Below, one piece after another: positions 1 through 10,183 of a DNA stretch of 64,000 nt. The stretch lies in the NCBI GenBank assembly GCA_016719615.1, contig JADJYQ010000001.1, positions 532,501-596,500 of the forward strand, written 5' to 3'. The position numbers were made by a program, and so were the translations under genes. The notes beneath the pieces were generated by a model that had not been told where the DNA came from, did no database searches, and saw only the letters and a program-made list of their open reading frames with translations. Numbering within the stretch: position 1 is the stretch's first letter; every line of letters starts with the position of its first letter. This DNA comes from Saprospiraceae bacterium (GTDB lineage: Bacteria; Bacteroidota; Bacteroidia; Chitinophagales; Saprospiraceae).

Positions 1-2
1 TC

Positions 3-1376
3 AGGGTTTCCGGACAGGCGTTTGTGGAAGATTTGAGTTTAAGTCCGCGATTAAAATTGAGGCTAAATTCAAGAACTTTTTTAAGTCTTCATTATTATTA
101 CAGCAAATACAGCACGCAGACGGAGTTATTTGAAATTGACGACCAGAAACAATATTATACAGACGATTTTAAACAAGAATTGCAAAAACCTGAATTCATC
201 ACAAACCTGCAATTCGATGGTGGACATACCTTAACCGCGGGTGCAGGTGCTCATTTTGAAAGTGTCGAAACTTCCAGATATGGAGATGCCGAATTAAAAG
301 AACAACAAAGTTATTTTGGCTTTGCGCAACATGAATGGAGTCTGGCTGACAAATGGGAGTTTGTTAGTGGTTTGCGTTATGACCGAAATGCAGTGTACGG
401 AAATCAATGGTCGCCTAAATTTGCCCTGCAATACACGTTCAATAAGAATCTTTCACTAAAAGCATCTGTAGGAACTGGATTTAAAGCACCTGATTTTAGA
501 TATCTATACTTGAATTTTAGAAATTCTGCTGCGGCTTACTCGGTTTTTGGTACGGAACAAGTCGTAGCTCAACTTCAACAACTTGAAAAAAATGGGGAGA
601 TCCTTTTGTATTTTTCTAACCCCAATGAAATCGGCAAATTGGATGCCGAACGATCGTTAGCTTTCAATTTGGGCCTGCATTATAATATTAAAAAGGACTT
701 CACGCTTGATCTTAATTTATTTAGAAACGATCTGGAAGGATTGATTGAAAGCATTCCGGTAGCCATGACTACCGATATGCGCAACATATATTCCTACGAC
801 AATATTAAACAGGCTTATACACATGGCGGTGAAGTTTCATTAAAGAAAACATGGAATAGTGGTATTCAAATCCATTTTTCGTCGCAATGGCTGTTTGCAA
901 AGGATAAAGAAATTGTAAGTGAAATAAACAGAGGCCAGATTTACGGACGGGATCCGGTGACCAAAGAATCATACAGGATTAGCCAAAGCGATTATTTCGG
1001 ATTGTACAACAGGTCCAGACATACAGAAATGGTCAAAGTATTTTATACCCCAAAACAAGGACAGTGGGATGCCAGTATCAGAATGACCTATAAGAGTAAG
1101 TTTGGCATTCAGAACTCAGCTGGTAGTGTGCAGGGCATCAATCGCCCGTCATCCGATATTAATGGGAATGCGATACTTGATCGGTATGATCACTTTGTGG
1201 ATGCTTATGTTCTTGTTAATGCAAGTTTAGGAAAAACTATTGGAAATCGCTTATACATCCAATGTGGTGCAGAAAATATTACGGATTTCAAAGATCCAAT
1301 TAATTTGCCCCAACTACCGGGACGAATTTTATTCATCAAATTGAATTTTAAAATTTTTAAAAATAATGCAATATGA
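3..1376 (+). CDS. TonB-dependent outer-membrane receptor, C-terminal part (truncated by window edge)
   Basis: The frame is open from the first bases of the window, so the N-terminal plug and TonB box lie outside it. The visible roughly 457 residues look like the barrel of a TonB-dependent receptor: alternating aromatic/polar strands, the GTGFKAPDFRYLY motif typical of the family, a late AENITDFKDP segment and a final hydrophobic strand. The stop overlaps the start of the next gene by four bases (ATGA), so the two are translationally coupled. Because that partner is an HmuY-like haem lipoprotein, haem or an iron-haem complex is the most likely substrate; this is inference from context, not from residues in the barrel. 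Confidence 0.85.
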   Translation, partial: RVSGQAFVEDLSLSPRLKLRLNSRTFLSLHYYYSKYSTQTELFEIDDQKQYYTDDFKQELQKPEFITNLQFDGGHTLTAGAGAHFESVETSRYGDAELKEQQSYFGFAQHEWSLADKWEFVSGLRYDRNAVYGNQWSPKFALQYTFNKNLSLKASVGTGFKAPDFRYLYLNFRNSAAAYSVFGTEQVVAQLQQLEKNGEILLYFSNPNEIGKLDAERSLAFNLGLHYNIKKDFTLDLNLFRNDLEGLIESIPVAMTTDMRNIYSYDNIKQAYTHGGEVSLKKTWNSGIQIHFSSQWLFAKDKEIVSEINRGQIYGRDPVTKESYRISQSDYFGLYNRSRHTEMVKVFYTPKQGQWDASIRMTYKSKFGIQNSAGSVQGINRPSSDINGNAILDRYDHFVDAYVLVNASLGKTIGNRLYIQCGAENITDFKDPINLPQLPGRILFIKLNFKIFKNNAI

Positions 1377-1987
1377 AATGTTACTTAAAATTAATGGCTT
1401 TGGGTTTGTTGACTTTTTTAATTTCCTGTGATGAGGATGATGATCCTGCAACAAGTGGAGTTGTTTCTGTAAAAATTAATAATTTGCCTGCAGATCCGCC
1501 TACAGGTTTTGATCCTAATAATGGTACTCCATTGGGAACTACCAATAAGTTTACATTTTTCCGTTTTGCAGACAGCTCAATCGTAGTAACTGCAGATAGC
1601 GCAACTTCAAAGTGGGATGTAGGTTTCAGAGCACAGGACATCATCGTAAATTCGGGATCTAGTGGACCCGGCAATGCAGCAGCTTTTACTTACACGGGCT
1701 TGTTCAATGAATTGGAATCAGTTCCGGTCGATAGTATATTTAAACAAGATCAGTTGGGTGCACTGGCCATTGGAAGAAGTTGGTACAATTATGATCCTGT
1801 AGGCATGGTATTGATCCCTAAACCGGGAAGAATCATTGTGATCCGCACTGCCGACAATAAATATGTTAAAATGGAAATTCTAAGTTACTATAAAGATGCG
1901 CCGACGACTCCCACATTTATGTCTCCGGCCCGGTATTATACATTCAGGTATGTGTACCAAAAAGATGGGTCAAAAAGTTTTAAATAG
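1373..1987 (+). CDS. HmuY-family haem-binding lipoprotein
   Basis: A 204-residue protein with a lipoprotein signal (hydrophobic stretch ending in LTFLISC, Cys19 as the lipidated residue, followed by acidic DEDDD, a pattern linked to surface export of lipoproteins in Bacteroidota). The body carries HmuY-like features: a WDVGFRAQDIIVNSGSSGPG segment near residue 80 and a C-terminal YYTFRYVYQKDGS strand. HmuY proteins capture haem outside the cell and hand it to a TonB receptor, and here the receptor gene ends inside this start codon. Iron limitation probably controls the pair, but no Fur-like site can be seen because the promoter lies outside the window. Confidence 0.82.
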   Translation: MKCYLKLMALGLLTFLISCDEDDDPATSGVVSVKINNLPADPPTGFDPNNGTPLGTTNKFTFFRFADSSIVVTADSATSKWDVGFRAQDIIVNSGSSGPGNAAAFTYTGLFNELESVPVDSIFKQDQLGALAIGRSWYNYDPVGMVLIPKPGRIIVIRTADNKYVKMEILSYYKDAPTTPTFMSPARYYTFRYVYQKDGSKSFK

Positions 1988-2203
1988 TTGAATTTCTATT
2001 GAGCTGGATGGCTTATAGTGATGTGTAGCCATAAAGGCAAAAAGACACGTGGGGTACAAGAATTTCCCTTCGTGGTTCTTTGTGTCTTCGTGCCATTGTG
2101 GCGAAATGGCCGACACCAAATGTGAAAACGATTCTACTTCTTCGCGGTCCTTTGTTGCCATATCATCGACGATCAAATTTGAATATCAAAGTTTCAACAT
2201 CCA
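1988..2203. repeat. intergenic stretch with degenerate CTTCGTG/CTTTGTG repeat
   Basis: This 216-base gap separates two convergent genes. It holds short degenerate runs such as cttcgtggttctttgtgtc followed by ttcgtgccattgtggcg, and further on cttcgcggtcctttgttgcc. Phrases of this kind are common between genes in Bacteroidota. I see no gene and no clear hairpin terminator. Confidence 0.35.
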
Positions 2204-2905
2204 TCAATAATTTCTAAAATAAAATTTGTTTTTGAATCTTATGGCTTCTATCCCTGAGTTGGTATAAAATATTTGAATTTGAAAAGGATTTTCATCATTG
2301 TAGTAAACAGAATAAAGTAATTTTTGATCCAAGTATAAGCTGTCCTGATAAAGAAAGCGAATGTTATTATGTGGAATGAATCCACGATCGAGAACCGGAA
2401 ATTGTAATAATGGAAAATCTCCATCCGTTTTTAGAGTAGCACTTATCGTAAGAATATCAGCCAATAATACTTTATCATAGCTGCTGTTTCGCTCATCGAG
2501 CAAAGTAGCCAGTTGTAGTTGAATTTTTGAAAGCTCTTGAGATGGATTTGTATTTTTGAGTGTAAAGCGATAAGATTTAAGAATATAATCTACGGGTTTC
2601 ATTTGATGACTGTCCTGTGGACAAATCACAAAGAAATTCGATTGTAAAAAATCCTGAGGCTCCCTGAATTGGCTAAGTTGAAATTGTAAACTATCTGTTG
2701 AACTGTGTTTAAAGGTATAGTATATATTTTGATGATAGGGTATCCATTCGAAGCTTACATTTGCCGGCCAAAATGCTTCCAGTCTAAAGGGTGTTAAACA
2801 AGGCTTGTAGTCTTCATCGTTGTTTGGATCGCAAGAGAAAAGGAAAACGCAACAAATGAATGACAGCACATTTTTAAGACTATATGTAGCTTGATTTCCA
2901 TTCAT
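2204..2905 (-). CDS. hypothetical lipoprotein
   Basis: A 233-residue protein when started at the ATG that directly precedes a good lipoprotein signal: a hydrophobic core VLSFICCVFLF and lipobox FLFSC followed by DPNNDED. A start ten codons further upstream (2935) is possible but adds a charged extension before the signal. No domain is recognised; the body is rich in beta-strand-like segments and has no obvious catalytic motif. It is transcribed toward the HmuY gene. Export to the outer membrane is likely from the acidic residues after the cysteine; function unknown. Confidence 0.6.
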   Translation of the reverse strand: MNGNQATYSLKNVLSFICCVFLFSCDPNNDEDYKPCLTPFRLEAFWPANVSFEWIPYHQNIYYTFKHSSTDSLQFQLSQFREPQDFLQSNFFVICPQDSHQMKPVDYILKSYRFTLKNTNPSQELSKIQLQLATLLDERNSSYDKVLLADILTISATLKTDGDFPLLQFPVLDRGFIPHNNIRFLYQDSLYLDQKLLYSVYYNDENPFQIQIFYTNSGIEAIRFKNKFYFRNY

Positions 2906-3043
2906 TTTTCGTATATGAAATATGTGTCTTACCATGTGTCCAATTCAAAATCTTGAGATGCAATCGTTAAAATAAATTGTTAACATAAGTTATTAAACGA
3001 ATGGTACGGCGAATTCTTTTGAATTTTGTTTAAAATATTCAAT

Positions 3044-4105
3044 ATGTCTTTAAACTACGCTCTGATATTCAGCGTTTTCGTGAGTTTCCTAACTGTCATA
3101 TCCTGCAAAAAGGATGGAGCCGGCAATACTGAAAATGCTGCTCAGGCTATGGAAACTTACGCTGCCGAAAAAACACCAACCTTTGCCGTGACGCTTAATG
3201 GCAAGCCCCTACAGGCAATGCCAGAACCGGATACTATCAAACAAAACTATATCAAATCATTGGACGAAGCCCGGGCTTTTTACTTAGGCAATCTGAAAAA
3301 TGTAAAAGGGTATGCGGATTACGGGCGCAAAGCCTTAAATTTAGGTTATGTTGAAAATGCCTTGCAGGTTTTGAGCAAAGGCATAGATCAATTTCCAAAT
3401 ACGGCTGACCTCTATTACTATCGCGGGATGGCTTCGGTGATCGGACGCCAGTTTCCGGAAGCTGTAAGCGATTTTTGGAAGGCAGGCAAAGCTATCGAAG
3501 GACAACGCGACGCTAAGGGAATATTGGATAAAACAGAAGAGGAGAAAAAAATCGACGCCACCCTGCAGTATGAGGTTTATAAATGGATGGGCCTTGCATT
3601 TCAATGTCAGGGTGATTTTACCAATGCTGAAAAAATGTATGAGGTTTGCGGAGATTTCTCTACCAATTCAGATCTCTACTGCATATCTTATTACTGGCAA
3701 TATCAGGCTTATATGAGAGCCGGAAGAGAAAAAGATGCAACTTCATTACTGGGATCAGTCAGCCCTAAAATGTATATCTCTGCCTCCACGCAACCATACC
3801 TGGATGCTTTGTTATATTTCAAAGGCGAGAAAAGTGAAACGGATCTGGTCAATCTGAACGAAGTACCAAAATCCTCTATCGAAGCCAATGGCTGGTCGAT
3901 CAAAGCGTATGCAATTGCAGTAAAAGCCTTACTTGAGAAAAAGGAAACGCGTTTTGTGGAAGTGCTCGATAAAATTGTAGCTAGCCCATTTTGGAATCAA
4001 GCAGCCTTTATTGCTGCAGAAGCAGATCACCACAGGCTGAAAGGATTTAACTATGAAAAAATGAAGGAAGTAAAGATGGAGTCGGATGGAAAGAGGAAGG
4101 GGTAG
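3044..4105 (+). CDS. tetratricopeptide-repeat lipoprotein
   Basis: The ATG at 3044 is chosen over a TTG six codons upstream because it starts cleanly before a lipoprotein signal (SVFVSFLTVISC, then KKDGAG). After a low-complexity linker, residues from about 85 to 210 form helical pairs that read as TPR units (for example GYVENALQVLSKGIDQFPNTADLYYYRGMASV), including the ..A..Y..G.A pattern. TPR lipoproteins act as scaffolds at the envelope; no partner is encoded next to it. A repeat-rich intergenic region follows, with no terminator that I can recognise. Confidence 0.7.
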   Translation: MSLNYALIFSVFVSFLTVISCKKDGAGNTENAAQAMETYAAEKTPTFAVTLNGKPLQAMPEPDTIKQNYIKSLDEARAFYLGNLKNVKGYADYGRKALNLGYVENALQVLSKGIDQFPNTADLYYYRGMASVIGRQFPEAVSDFWKAGKAIEGQRDAKGILDKTEEEKKIDATLQYEVYKWMGLAFQCQGDFTNAEKMYEVCGDFSTNSDLYCISYYWQYQAYMRAGREKDATSLLGSVSPKMYISASTQPYLDALLYFKGEKSETDLVNLNEVPKSSIEANGWSIKAYAIAVKALLEKKETRFVEVLDKIVASPFWNQAAFIAAEADHHRLKGFNYEKMKEVKMESDGKRKG

Positions 4106-4184
4106 GGGTAGGAGTTTGTTAGCCTGCAAGTCTGTGAGTAGGCGTTTAGGCTTTTAATTTTGAGAAATTAATAAAAATTGGCTC

Positions 4185-5127
4185 TTGGCTCATAACTCTT
4201 GACTCTTGTATCCCATGTCCCGTAGGGACAAAATATCGGTAGCAAAAATATAATGATAGACGGGTTACAGAATTTTCAAAAAGACCAACATCAAACTCAT
4301 TTTGGTATGTTTGAAAAAATAAAAACTAGCAACTATTATTTCCTTAATGCACTACGAATTCACCACATCCGTTTCAAACAAGCAGATTCTTCATGTTGGG
4401 TCAGAAATCAATTACATGACTGCGATTGATCCGTTTTCGGGATGGGTTAAAACCCATTTCTTGTCTGAAGCAGAATTTGCAGAATTGAAGAATTTTCAGA
4501 ATACTTACCGTAGCATATAGGAATATTTTATTTAACAAAAAATGTTCATCTAACGAACGTTTGTTAGTACTGTATCCTTGAATCACTACTCTGATAGAAC
4601 TTATTTTAGGAAATTCTGCAAAATATTTGATAATCTTTCATCTTGACATAATGGTCACCTCACCTCCAACTCCTCTCCACTATGCGGAGAGGAGAGCGGA
4701 TCGTACTTCCTTTAAAATTATTCCTATTTTATCTTAAGAGCTCAGTATCCCGCTTTCATAAGCCAACTTGGTAAAAATAAATTTTTCAAAGCGGGATACG
4801 CTGTGGCGATAGGAAAACTCCGTTTTCCAGACGGATGATTCATTGTAGTAATATTTTTTTTTCCGCTCGCGAGGGGTGAACGAACAAACAACATCTATCA
4901 AAGATCTTTTTGACTGCAGCGGGAATTACAGAATAAACGCATTCTCAGAATTGCAAAGAGATCCATGATGAAAAATTCTGCAAATTCTGATTCTGACAAA
5001 TGGGAATTGGGAGAAGACTGAAGGTCAAAGGCTAAAGTCAGAGGATTTGTTTATGAATTAAACAAACTTAACTCATCAGAACCATTCTGAAAATTCTTTA
5101 ATTGAGTAAATGCTGATTTAGAAAAGT
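4185..5127 (+). repeat. hairpin-rich dispersed repeat, copy A
   Basis: Two blocks match copy B at 10184-11063 closely by eye: 4190-4326 (starting at the tcccatgtcccgtagggaca phrase) and about 4580-5127. The second block contains three strong stem-loops: CTCCTCTCC with GGAGAGGAG (4670-4694), a 12-base stem GTATCCCGCTTT with AAAGCGGGATAC (4745-4799), and GGAAAAC with GTTTTCC (4812-4828). Between the blocks, copy A carries about 250 bases absent from copy B, including a 57-codon reading frame. No transposase is encoded. It could be a non-autonomous mobile repeat or a structured RNA family. Confidence 0.65.
4347..4520 (+). CDS. possible small protein (57 aa) inside repeat copy A
   Basis: An ATG-to-TAG frame of 57 codons located in the segment that distinguishes copy A from copy B. 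The composition is protein-like (balanced, with Trp, several acidic and aromatic residues, e.g. EINYMTAIDPFSGWV), unlike the surrounding low-complexity frames. No good ribosome-binding site is seen and no family is recognised. It may be a remnant of a gene caught between the two repeat blocks rather than an active gene. Confidence 0.25.
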   Translation: MHYEFTTSVSNKQILHVGSEINYMTAIDPFSGWVKTHFLSEAEFAELKNFQNTYRSI

Positions 5128-5188
5128 GGGTATGGTTCAGCCCATGTGCAATAAAACAAAGCAACCAATGTGTTAATGATTAGTTAAT

Positions 5189-5209
5189 GCACTGCACTGC
5201 ACTGCACTG
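5189..5209. repeat. pentanucleotide microsatellite (GCACT)4
   Basis: Four perfect tandem copies of GCACT plus one extra base, in the gap before the beta-helix surface-protein gene. Such tracts change copy number by slippage. It lies about 285 bases before the likely start codon, so an effect on transcription is possible but not shown by the sequence. Confidence 0.7.
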
Positions 5210-5493
5210 TAAATATATGCTATATTCAAACTTCTTTTCGGATACACATCACATACGAGCTACAACAAAACCTGAATACTAACAAGTGTTAGTATTGTTT
5301 TGTTTAACTTAAACCCTTTGCCTATGTGCACGTATAACACAGCCCTGTTGAAGTAGCGTAAATTCCCGATAGCCGTATTTATTAAGCATTTAACAAGGCT
5401 TCCATTCAAGTTTTCTATTATGCTGCTGTGATCCAATTCTGAGGTCATGAGCATGTGCTATCGTTTTATTTTATTAATTTAAATCAAAGTATT

Positions 5494-8253
5494 ATGAGAA
5501 ATTTAAAAACAACCCAGTTTCATAAAGCCCATTTGGTAATGAAATGTCTACAGAAATGGGCATTATTTAGGTTTATATTTATACTTTTCCTGATATTTGT
5601 AAACTTAAACTTTATTCTTGGCCAATCTTGCGACTGCACATATGATTTTGGCACTCACTCAGGAAGTACAAGCTTATGGAGTTCTGCAGGTGTTGGTGGT
5701 AATGGTTATGTTGTGGATAAGACAATCTGTGTACAGGGAACCTTGATCATTGATGTGGATGCGAGATTTTTAAATTGTACTTTTATGATGCATCCTGGAT
5801 CAACAATCCATGTTGCTAATTTTACTTTATTTAAAGCGACATCTACTAATTTCATAAGATGTGGATTATTTAATGTGATGTGGAATGGGATAATAACGAC
5901 TTGGGGTTCGCAATTGGATTTTAATAACAATACCATCAGTGATGCCAACATTGGTATTTATTGTTATCCTAATTCAATCATCACCCAGCTGATACAAAAT
6001 AAATTTAACCGTTGTTACATCGGAATAGAAGCTTACGAAATCATTGCGGATAGGCCGTTTGTAGGGAATCGTTATTATTCTGATGGAACTTTGCTTCCTC
6101 CAAAATCGGGCTTTCCATTTGCCGGTATGCGTATCATTAATACGGTTGGACTCATCAGTGAGCGTTCAGGGTTTTATGAGCACATGAATTGGGGAATCGA
6201 ATTGTACAACAGCAATTATATAGGTGAGAATATTACGATGCAAAATGGTCCAACTACAATTGCCATGCTCAATCCCGGAATTGGAATTTTATCACATGGT
6301 TCGAACTTCACAATCAATAACTCATTTTTTAGAAGGATCCCTTTTGGGATTTGGTCAGATCAGAGATCCTCATCAACCATAACGAACAACCATTTTAGCA
6401 ATATTTCGTTTGGAGTTCTTGTTCAGAATAGTCCGAACCTGACTATTAACATCCATAATAATATGATGGATACCATTCGAACATCTGGTATCTTTATTAA
6501 AGATTGTGCGCCACACCTGGAGACTTTGGTATCTGATAATATGATTGTCTTTAGTTCCAATTCACTTTATGGCCAACCAACGGAAAGTTGTTTTGGTATT
6601 ACCATAGACAATGATGGAGATAGAATAGAAGCGGGAAGAGAAACACAGATTTTCAACAATCATGTTTACCAAAATACTGCTTCACCTCCAACATCCTTTT
6701 TTGGATATTTTTTATACAATACCTGGTCGATTCTCTGTCAGGGCAACACCATTGATTTCGGTAATCCTTATGTAAATGCTAACTGGGGATTTTATGTCAA
6801 TAATTGTTCCAGGGTCAATTTAAATGCCAATACGATAAGCGGTGGGGGTATCAATCACCCATCATCTACCGGCATTTATCTTCATCAAACCCACTTTAGT
6901 AGTCTTTGTTGCAATACGACAAGTGGCATTGACGTAGGAACAGAATTTGATGGAGTATGCCTTGATACGCGTATCCGGGGCAGCAATTTTGAAGGACCAT
7001 ATACGACCCATGCGATGTTGTTCTTTTTTACGATCACTGCAATACAACAGCTGTACCCGGGCAATGATTGGACGGGCAGTGCCCCTGTGGATGCACGATT
7101 TGTTGGTGACCCGATAACTGCATTTGAAGATGCTTTTATAGTATCAACCCAGGGCCTTCCATTTCATCCTGACGATCCTATTGATAGTCCACCATTTTGG
7201 TTCCAAAGGCCAATGAATCCCGATCCGGAAAGCAGCTGTTTTCAAGATGCAGATTGTGACGGTACTCCGGAATCAATATGTAATGATTTTCCAAATGGTT
7301 CACTGCTTTTAGTGAGTGGATATGGTGGACTGCATGGCGAAGGCTTGACCTGGGAAGCAAGAAAAACTGTTTTGCGAGAGTTTTGGAAGGATCCTGATTT
7401 TGGGTGTAACGGTAACATGTCAAATAGTTTTAAATCAGCGCATCAGAATTCAAATCTGGGAAAACTTGCGCAGATCACAAATGACATAAGTTCCGTGTTA
7501 ACTGTTCCGGTAGCCATAGCCGAGAATCTGGAAGATCTTTCAAACACAATAGATTTAGAGACACAGGCAATCATAAGTATTGATGCCTGGTGGGAGGAAG
7601 AAGGGGCAGATTTGGAATATTGGAAACAACAACGCGATATCCATATTGTAAATTTATTGGATGCCATCTCACAATATGATTCCATATTGGCCGCAATTCA
7701 CGAAGAGGTGTTGGCAGCCATTCCTTCGATACAATCAGATCTTGGCGAAATAATACCTCAAAATATTATGGAGGAGAACGATCTGTATGTTACAGCTATC
7801 TTTTTAGATAAACTGGTGAACCTAGAATACAGTTTGGATTCTATCCAAACACAAAATTTGACCGGTATTGCAAATCAGTGCCCTTTTGATGGAGGCAGTG
7901 CTGTGATCAGGGCAAGGGCATTGCTTTGGAGTCCTGAGTTGGAGAATTTACATCCCGGGGCAACTTGTTCTGGCATTTCCGGACCCAGATCAGGAAATAA
8001 AAATGCTGAAGTTTTAGATATTCAAATAATGCCCAATCCAAATAAAGGCATTTTTGATTTGAAAATTGAAAACTATGTAAAGCAAAGTCAATACACAATC
8101 CGTGTATTTGATGCACAGGGAAAAGTGATCAAAAATATGAATACAAAGCAACAAAGGAACATCCTGGATCTTAGTAGAAATCCAGGAATCTACTTTATCA
8201 ATGTTTTGAAAACTGATGGAACGAGTTATACAAAAAAACTATTCATTATTTAA
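5494..8253 (+). CDS. T9SS-exported right-handed beta-helix surface protein
   Basis: A 919-residue protein when started at the ATG at 5494; a GTG 13 codons upstream is less likely. A positively charged N-terminus is followed by a long hydrophobic signal (FIFILFLIFVNLNFILGQ). Residues about 100-520 consist of short N-rich turns (NNTISDANIGIYC, NNHFSNISFGVLVQN) characteristic of parallel beta-helix repeats. A mostly helical section follows, then a type A T9SS sorting tail in the last 75 residues (IMPNPNKGIFDLKI, GIYFINV, KKLFII end). It is predicted to be exported by type IX secretion and anchored or released. The stop overlaps the next start by one base. Confidence 0.8.
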   Translation: MRNLKTTQFHKAHLVMKCLQKWALFRFIFILFLIFVNLNFILGQSCDCTYDFGTHSGSTSLWSSAGVGGNGYVVDKTICVQGTLIIDVDARFLNCTFMMHPGSTIHVANFTLFKATSTNFIRCGLFNVMWNGIITTWGSQLDFNNNTISDANIGIYCYPNSIITQLIQNKFNRCYIGIEAYEIIADRPFVGNRYYSDGTLLPPKSGFPFAGMRIINTVGLISERSGFYEHMNWGIELYNSNYIGENITMQNGPTTIAMLNPGIGILSHGSNFTINNSFFRRIPFGIWSDQRSSSTITNNHFSNISFGVLVQNSPNLTINIHNNMMDTIRTSGIFIKDCAPHLETLVSDNMIVFSSNSLYGQPTESCFGITIDNDGDRIEAGRETQIFNNHVYQNTASPPTSFFGYFLYNTWSILCQGNTIDFGNPYVNANWGFYVNNCSRVNLNANTISGGGINHPSSTGIYLHQTHFSSLCCNTTSGIDVGTEFDGVCLDTRIRGSNFEGPYTTHAMLFFFTITAIQQLYPGNDWTGSAPVDARFVGDPITAFEDAFIVSTQGLPFHPDDPIDSPPFWFQRPMNPDPESSCFQDADCDGTPESICNDFPNGSLLLVSGYGGLHGEGLTWEARKTVLREFWKDPDFGCNGNMSNSFKSAHQNSNLGKLAQITNDISSVLTVPVAIAENLEDLSNTIDLETQAIISIDAWWEEEGADLEYWKQQRDIHIVNLLDAISQYDSILAAIHEEVLAAIPSIQSDLGEIIPQNIMEENDLYVTAIFLDKLVNLEYSLDSIQTQNLTGIANQCPFDGGSAVIRARALLWSPELENLHPGATCSGISGPRSGNKNAEVLDIQIMPNPNKGIFDLKIENYVKQSQYTIRVFDAQGKVIKNMNTKQQRNILDLSRNPGIYFINVLKTDGTSYTKKLFII

Positions 8254-10019
8254 TGAAACATAAATCTAATTTACTGCTGTCCATCCTTGTTTTTGGATGG
8301 ACAGCTTTATTTGCTCAGTGGGAAGATTATAATTGGATGTTGGGAGCTTCTAGTCCCCAATCAGATTCCACTTGGAGTAGAATTCATTGGACATTTAAAG
8401 ATGACAATTCATATTCTGAATACAGGACTTACAAAGTTGAGCATTTACTAGAATTTACCAATGCCTCCATTTCAGACAATTCCGGAAAACTGCTGTTTTA
8501 TACAAATGGGCGCTCTGTTTTTAACCGCGATTATCAGAAAATGCCAAATGGTGACGGATTAAATCCGGGCAGGTATGCCAACAGTTCGATGGAAACCGGA
8601 TATAAATTAATTCATGGAGCTATCATACTTCCATGGCCGGAACATCCCGGTAAATATTTTATTTTCCATGTCACCACAGACAATATTCCCTTTGTATGGT
8701 ATTCTCTAAACCTGTTTACGACATTGGTAGATATGGACCTGGATCTTGGCAAAGGTGATGTTGTGTATAAAAATAAATCCGTATACGCCGATAGTTTGGT
8801 CAATGGCAGCCTTTCGGCTTGTCGACATGCGAATGGCAGGGATTGGTGGCTGCCCAGTTTTTATTACTCCGGTAAAAAATGTTTCATGTTCTTACTCGAT
8901 CCTACGGGTGTCAGCTTGCATCATGTGCAGGATATTCCCCATACTTTTGAAACAAGTGGAAGAGGACAATCTCAATTCAGTCCGGACGGAACCCGTTATG
9001 CTTTTTTTCACCAAAACAGTTATAGTTACCGCGAGTTTTTCTTAGCAGACTTTGACCGTTGTACAGGACTTTTTACGAATATAGAGTACAGTACGATGCC
9101 AAGATTTGATATTGCAGCGCTCGCTTTTTCACCCAATAGCCGGTTTATATATTTAGGCACAGCTTACGAACTTTACCAACTGGATCTGTCAAAAAAAGAT
9201 GCTTTTAAAAATCGATTGCGGGTAGACAGCATAGATGGATTTAGCTCCTTTCCATTGTTCACTTCCTATTTTTCATTCATGCAATTAGCCCCAGATCAAA
9301 AGATTTATATCAATAATGGTCGTGGTCCTGATTATTTAAGTACGATCGAAAAGCCGGATCTCGAAGGAAAGGATTGTGATGTCCGCCAGCACAACATACA
9401 CATCACGAGCAATGCCACCATACCTAATTTTCCTTATTTCCGCTTAGGAGCTATGGATGGGAGCCTTTGTGATACCCTGGCCCGTGGGCGACTACCCTTG
9501 GCGCAATGGTCCGCTAAAAAAGATAGCACCAAGCCCCTTAAGGTGAATTTCACAGATAGCAGCTTGTATCAGGTAAGAGAATGGTATTGGAATTTTGGAG
9601 ATCCGGGAAGTGGATTGAATGAAAGCAGACTTCCAAATCCTGCGCATGAATTTTCAAAAGATGGGATGTATAATGTTTGTCTGGTGGTGAAAAATGAAAT
9701 TGGAACGGACACATTCTGTAACAACGTAAATGTGGAAATCGTGTCAACCAATGATATGTACCGGGATCATGAGACATTAAAAGAAATACAGATTATTCCA
9801 AATCCCTTCAGTGAATATATTCATATAAACATTCCAACAAGGAAGAAATTGAAATATCAACTTTACAATATGCTGGGTAGTCAATTAAGAATTGATGAAT
9901 TGAATAACGAAAATAACACGATTGAAATGAAAGAATATCCAAATGGAATTTATAGAATTGTCATTTTGGAAGAGGAAAAAAAGATTTATACATCTTTATT
10001 GATGAAAGTGGGGATGTAG
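8253..10019 (+). CDS. T9SS-exported beta-propeller/PKD surface protein
   Basis: A 588-residue protein beginning with a signal peptide (LLLSILVFGWTALFAQ). Residues about 60-400 resemble the propeller-like module common in Bacteroidota PKD proteins (SDNSGKLLFYTNGRSVFNR, FSPDGTRYAFF, LAFSPNSRFIYLGT). A PKD fold follows at about 430-500 (WYWNFGDPGS ... HEFSKDGMYNVCLVV). The last 75 residues are a type A T9SS tail (IIPNPFSEYIHI ... NGIYRIVIL). Its ATG overlaps the upstream stop by one base, so the two surface proteins form an operon and may act together at the cell surface; the ligand is unknown. Confidence 0.8.
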   Translation: MKHKSNLLLSILVFGWTALFAQWEDYNWMLGASSPQSDSTWSRIHWTFKDDNSYSEYRTYKVEHLLEFTNASISDNSGKLLFYTNGRSVFNRDYQKMPNGDGLNPGRYANSSMETGYKLIHGAIILPWPEHPGKYFIFHVTTDNIPFVWYSLNLFTTLVDMDLDLGKGDVVYKNKSVYADSLVNGSLSACRHANGRDWWLPSFYYSGKKCFMFLLDPTGVSLHHVQDIPHTFETSGRGQSQFSPDGTRYAFFHQNSYSYREFFLADFDRCTGLFTNIEYSTMPRFDIAALAFSPNSRFIYLGTAYELYQLDLSKKDAFKNRLRVDSIDGFSSFPLFTSYFSFMQLAPDQKIYINNGRGPDYLSTIEKPDLEGKDCDVRQHNIHITSNATIPNFPYFRLGAMDGSLCDTLARGRLPLAQWSAKKDSTKPLKVNFTDSSLYQVREWYWNFGDPGSGLNESRLPNPAHEFSKDGMYNVCLVVKNEIGTDTFCNNVNVEIVSTNDMYRDHETLKEIQIIPNPFSEYIHINIPTRKKLKYQLYNMLGSQLRIDELNNENNTIEMKEYPNGIYRIVILEEEKKIYTSLLMKVGM

Positions 10020-10183
10020 GCAAGTAGGCTTTTAGGAATGTAGGCATGTAGGAAGAAGTCTGTAAGGCTGAAAGTAGGAATTTAGGTTTTTAGGCGTTTA
10101 GGCATTTAGGAATTTAGGAAGAAGTCTGCTAGTCTGTGGGATGAGGTCTGAGTTATGGGAATTGAAAAAAATTGAATCTTAAC
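10020..10183. repeat. degenerate TTTAGGC / GTAGGAAGAAGTCTG repeat tract
   Basis: Directly after the stop codon the sequence repeats variants of tgtaggc, tttaggcgtttaggc and aatttaggaagaagtctg. The phrase gtaggaagaagtctg also occurs, reverse-complemented, twice in the tandem repeat at 62.3-62.6 kb, and a shorter relative (gagtaggcgtttaggc) is found at about 4136. This is non-coding dispersed sequence. Confidence 0.5.
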
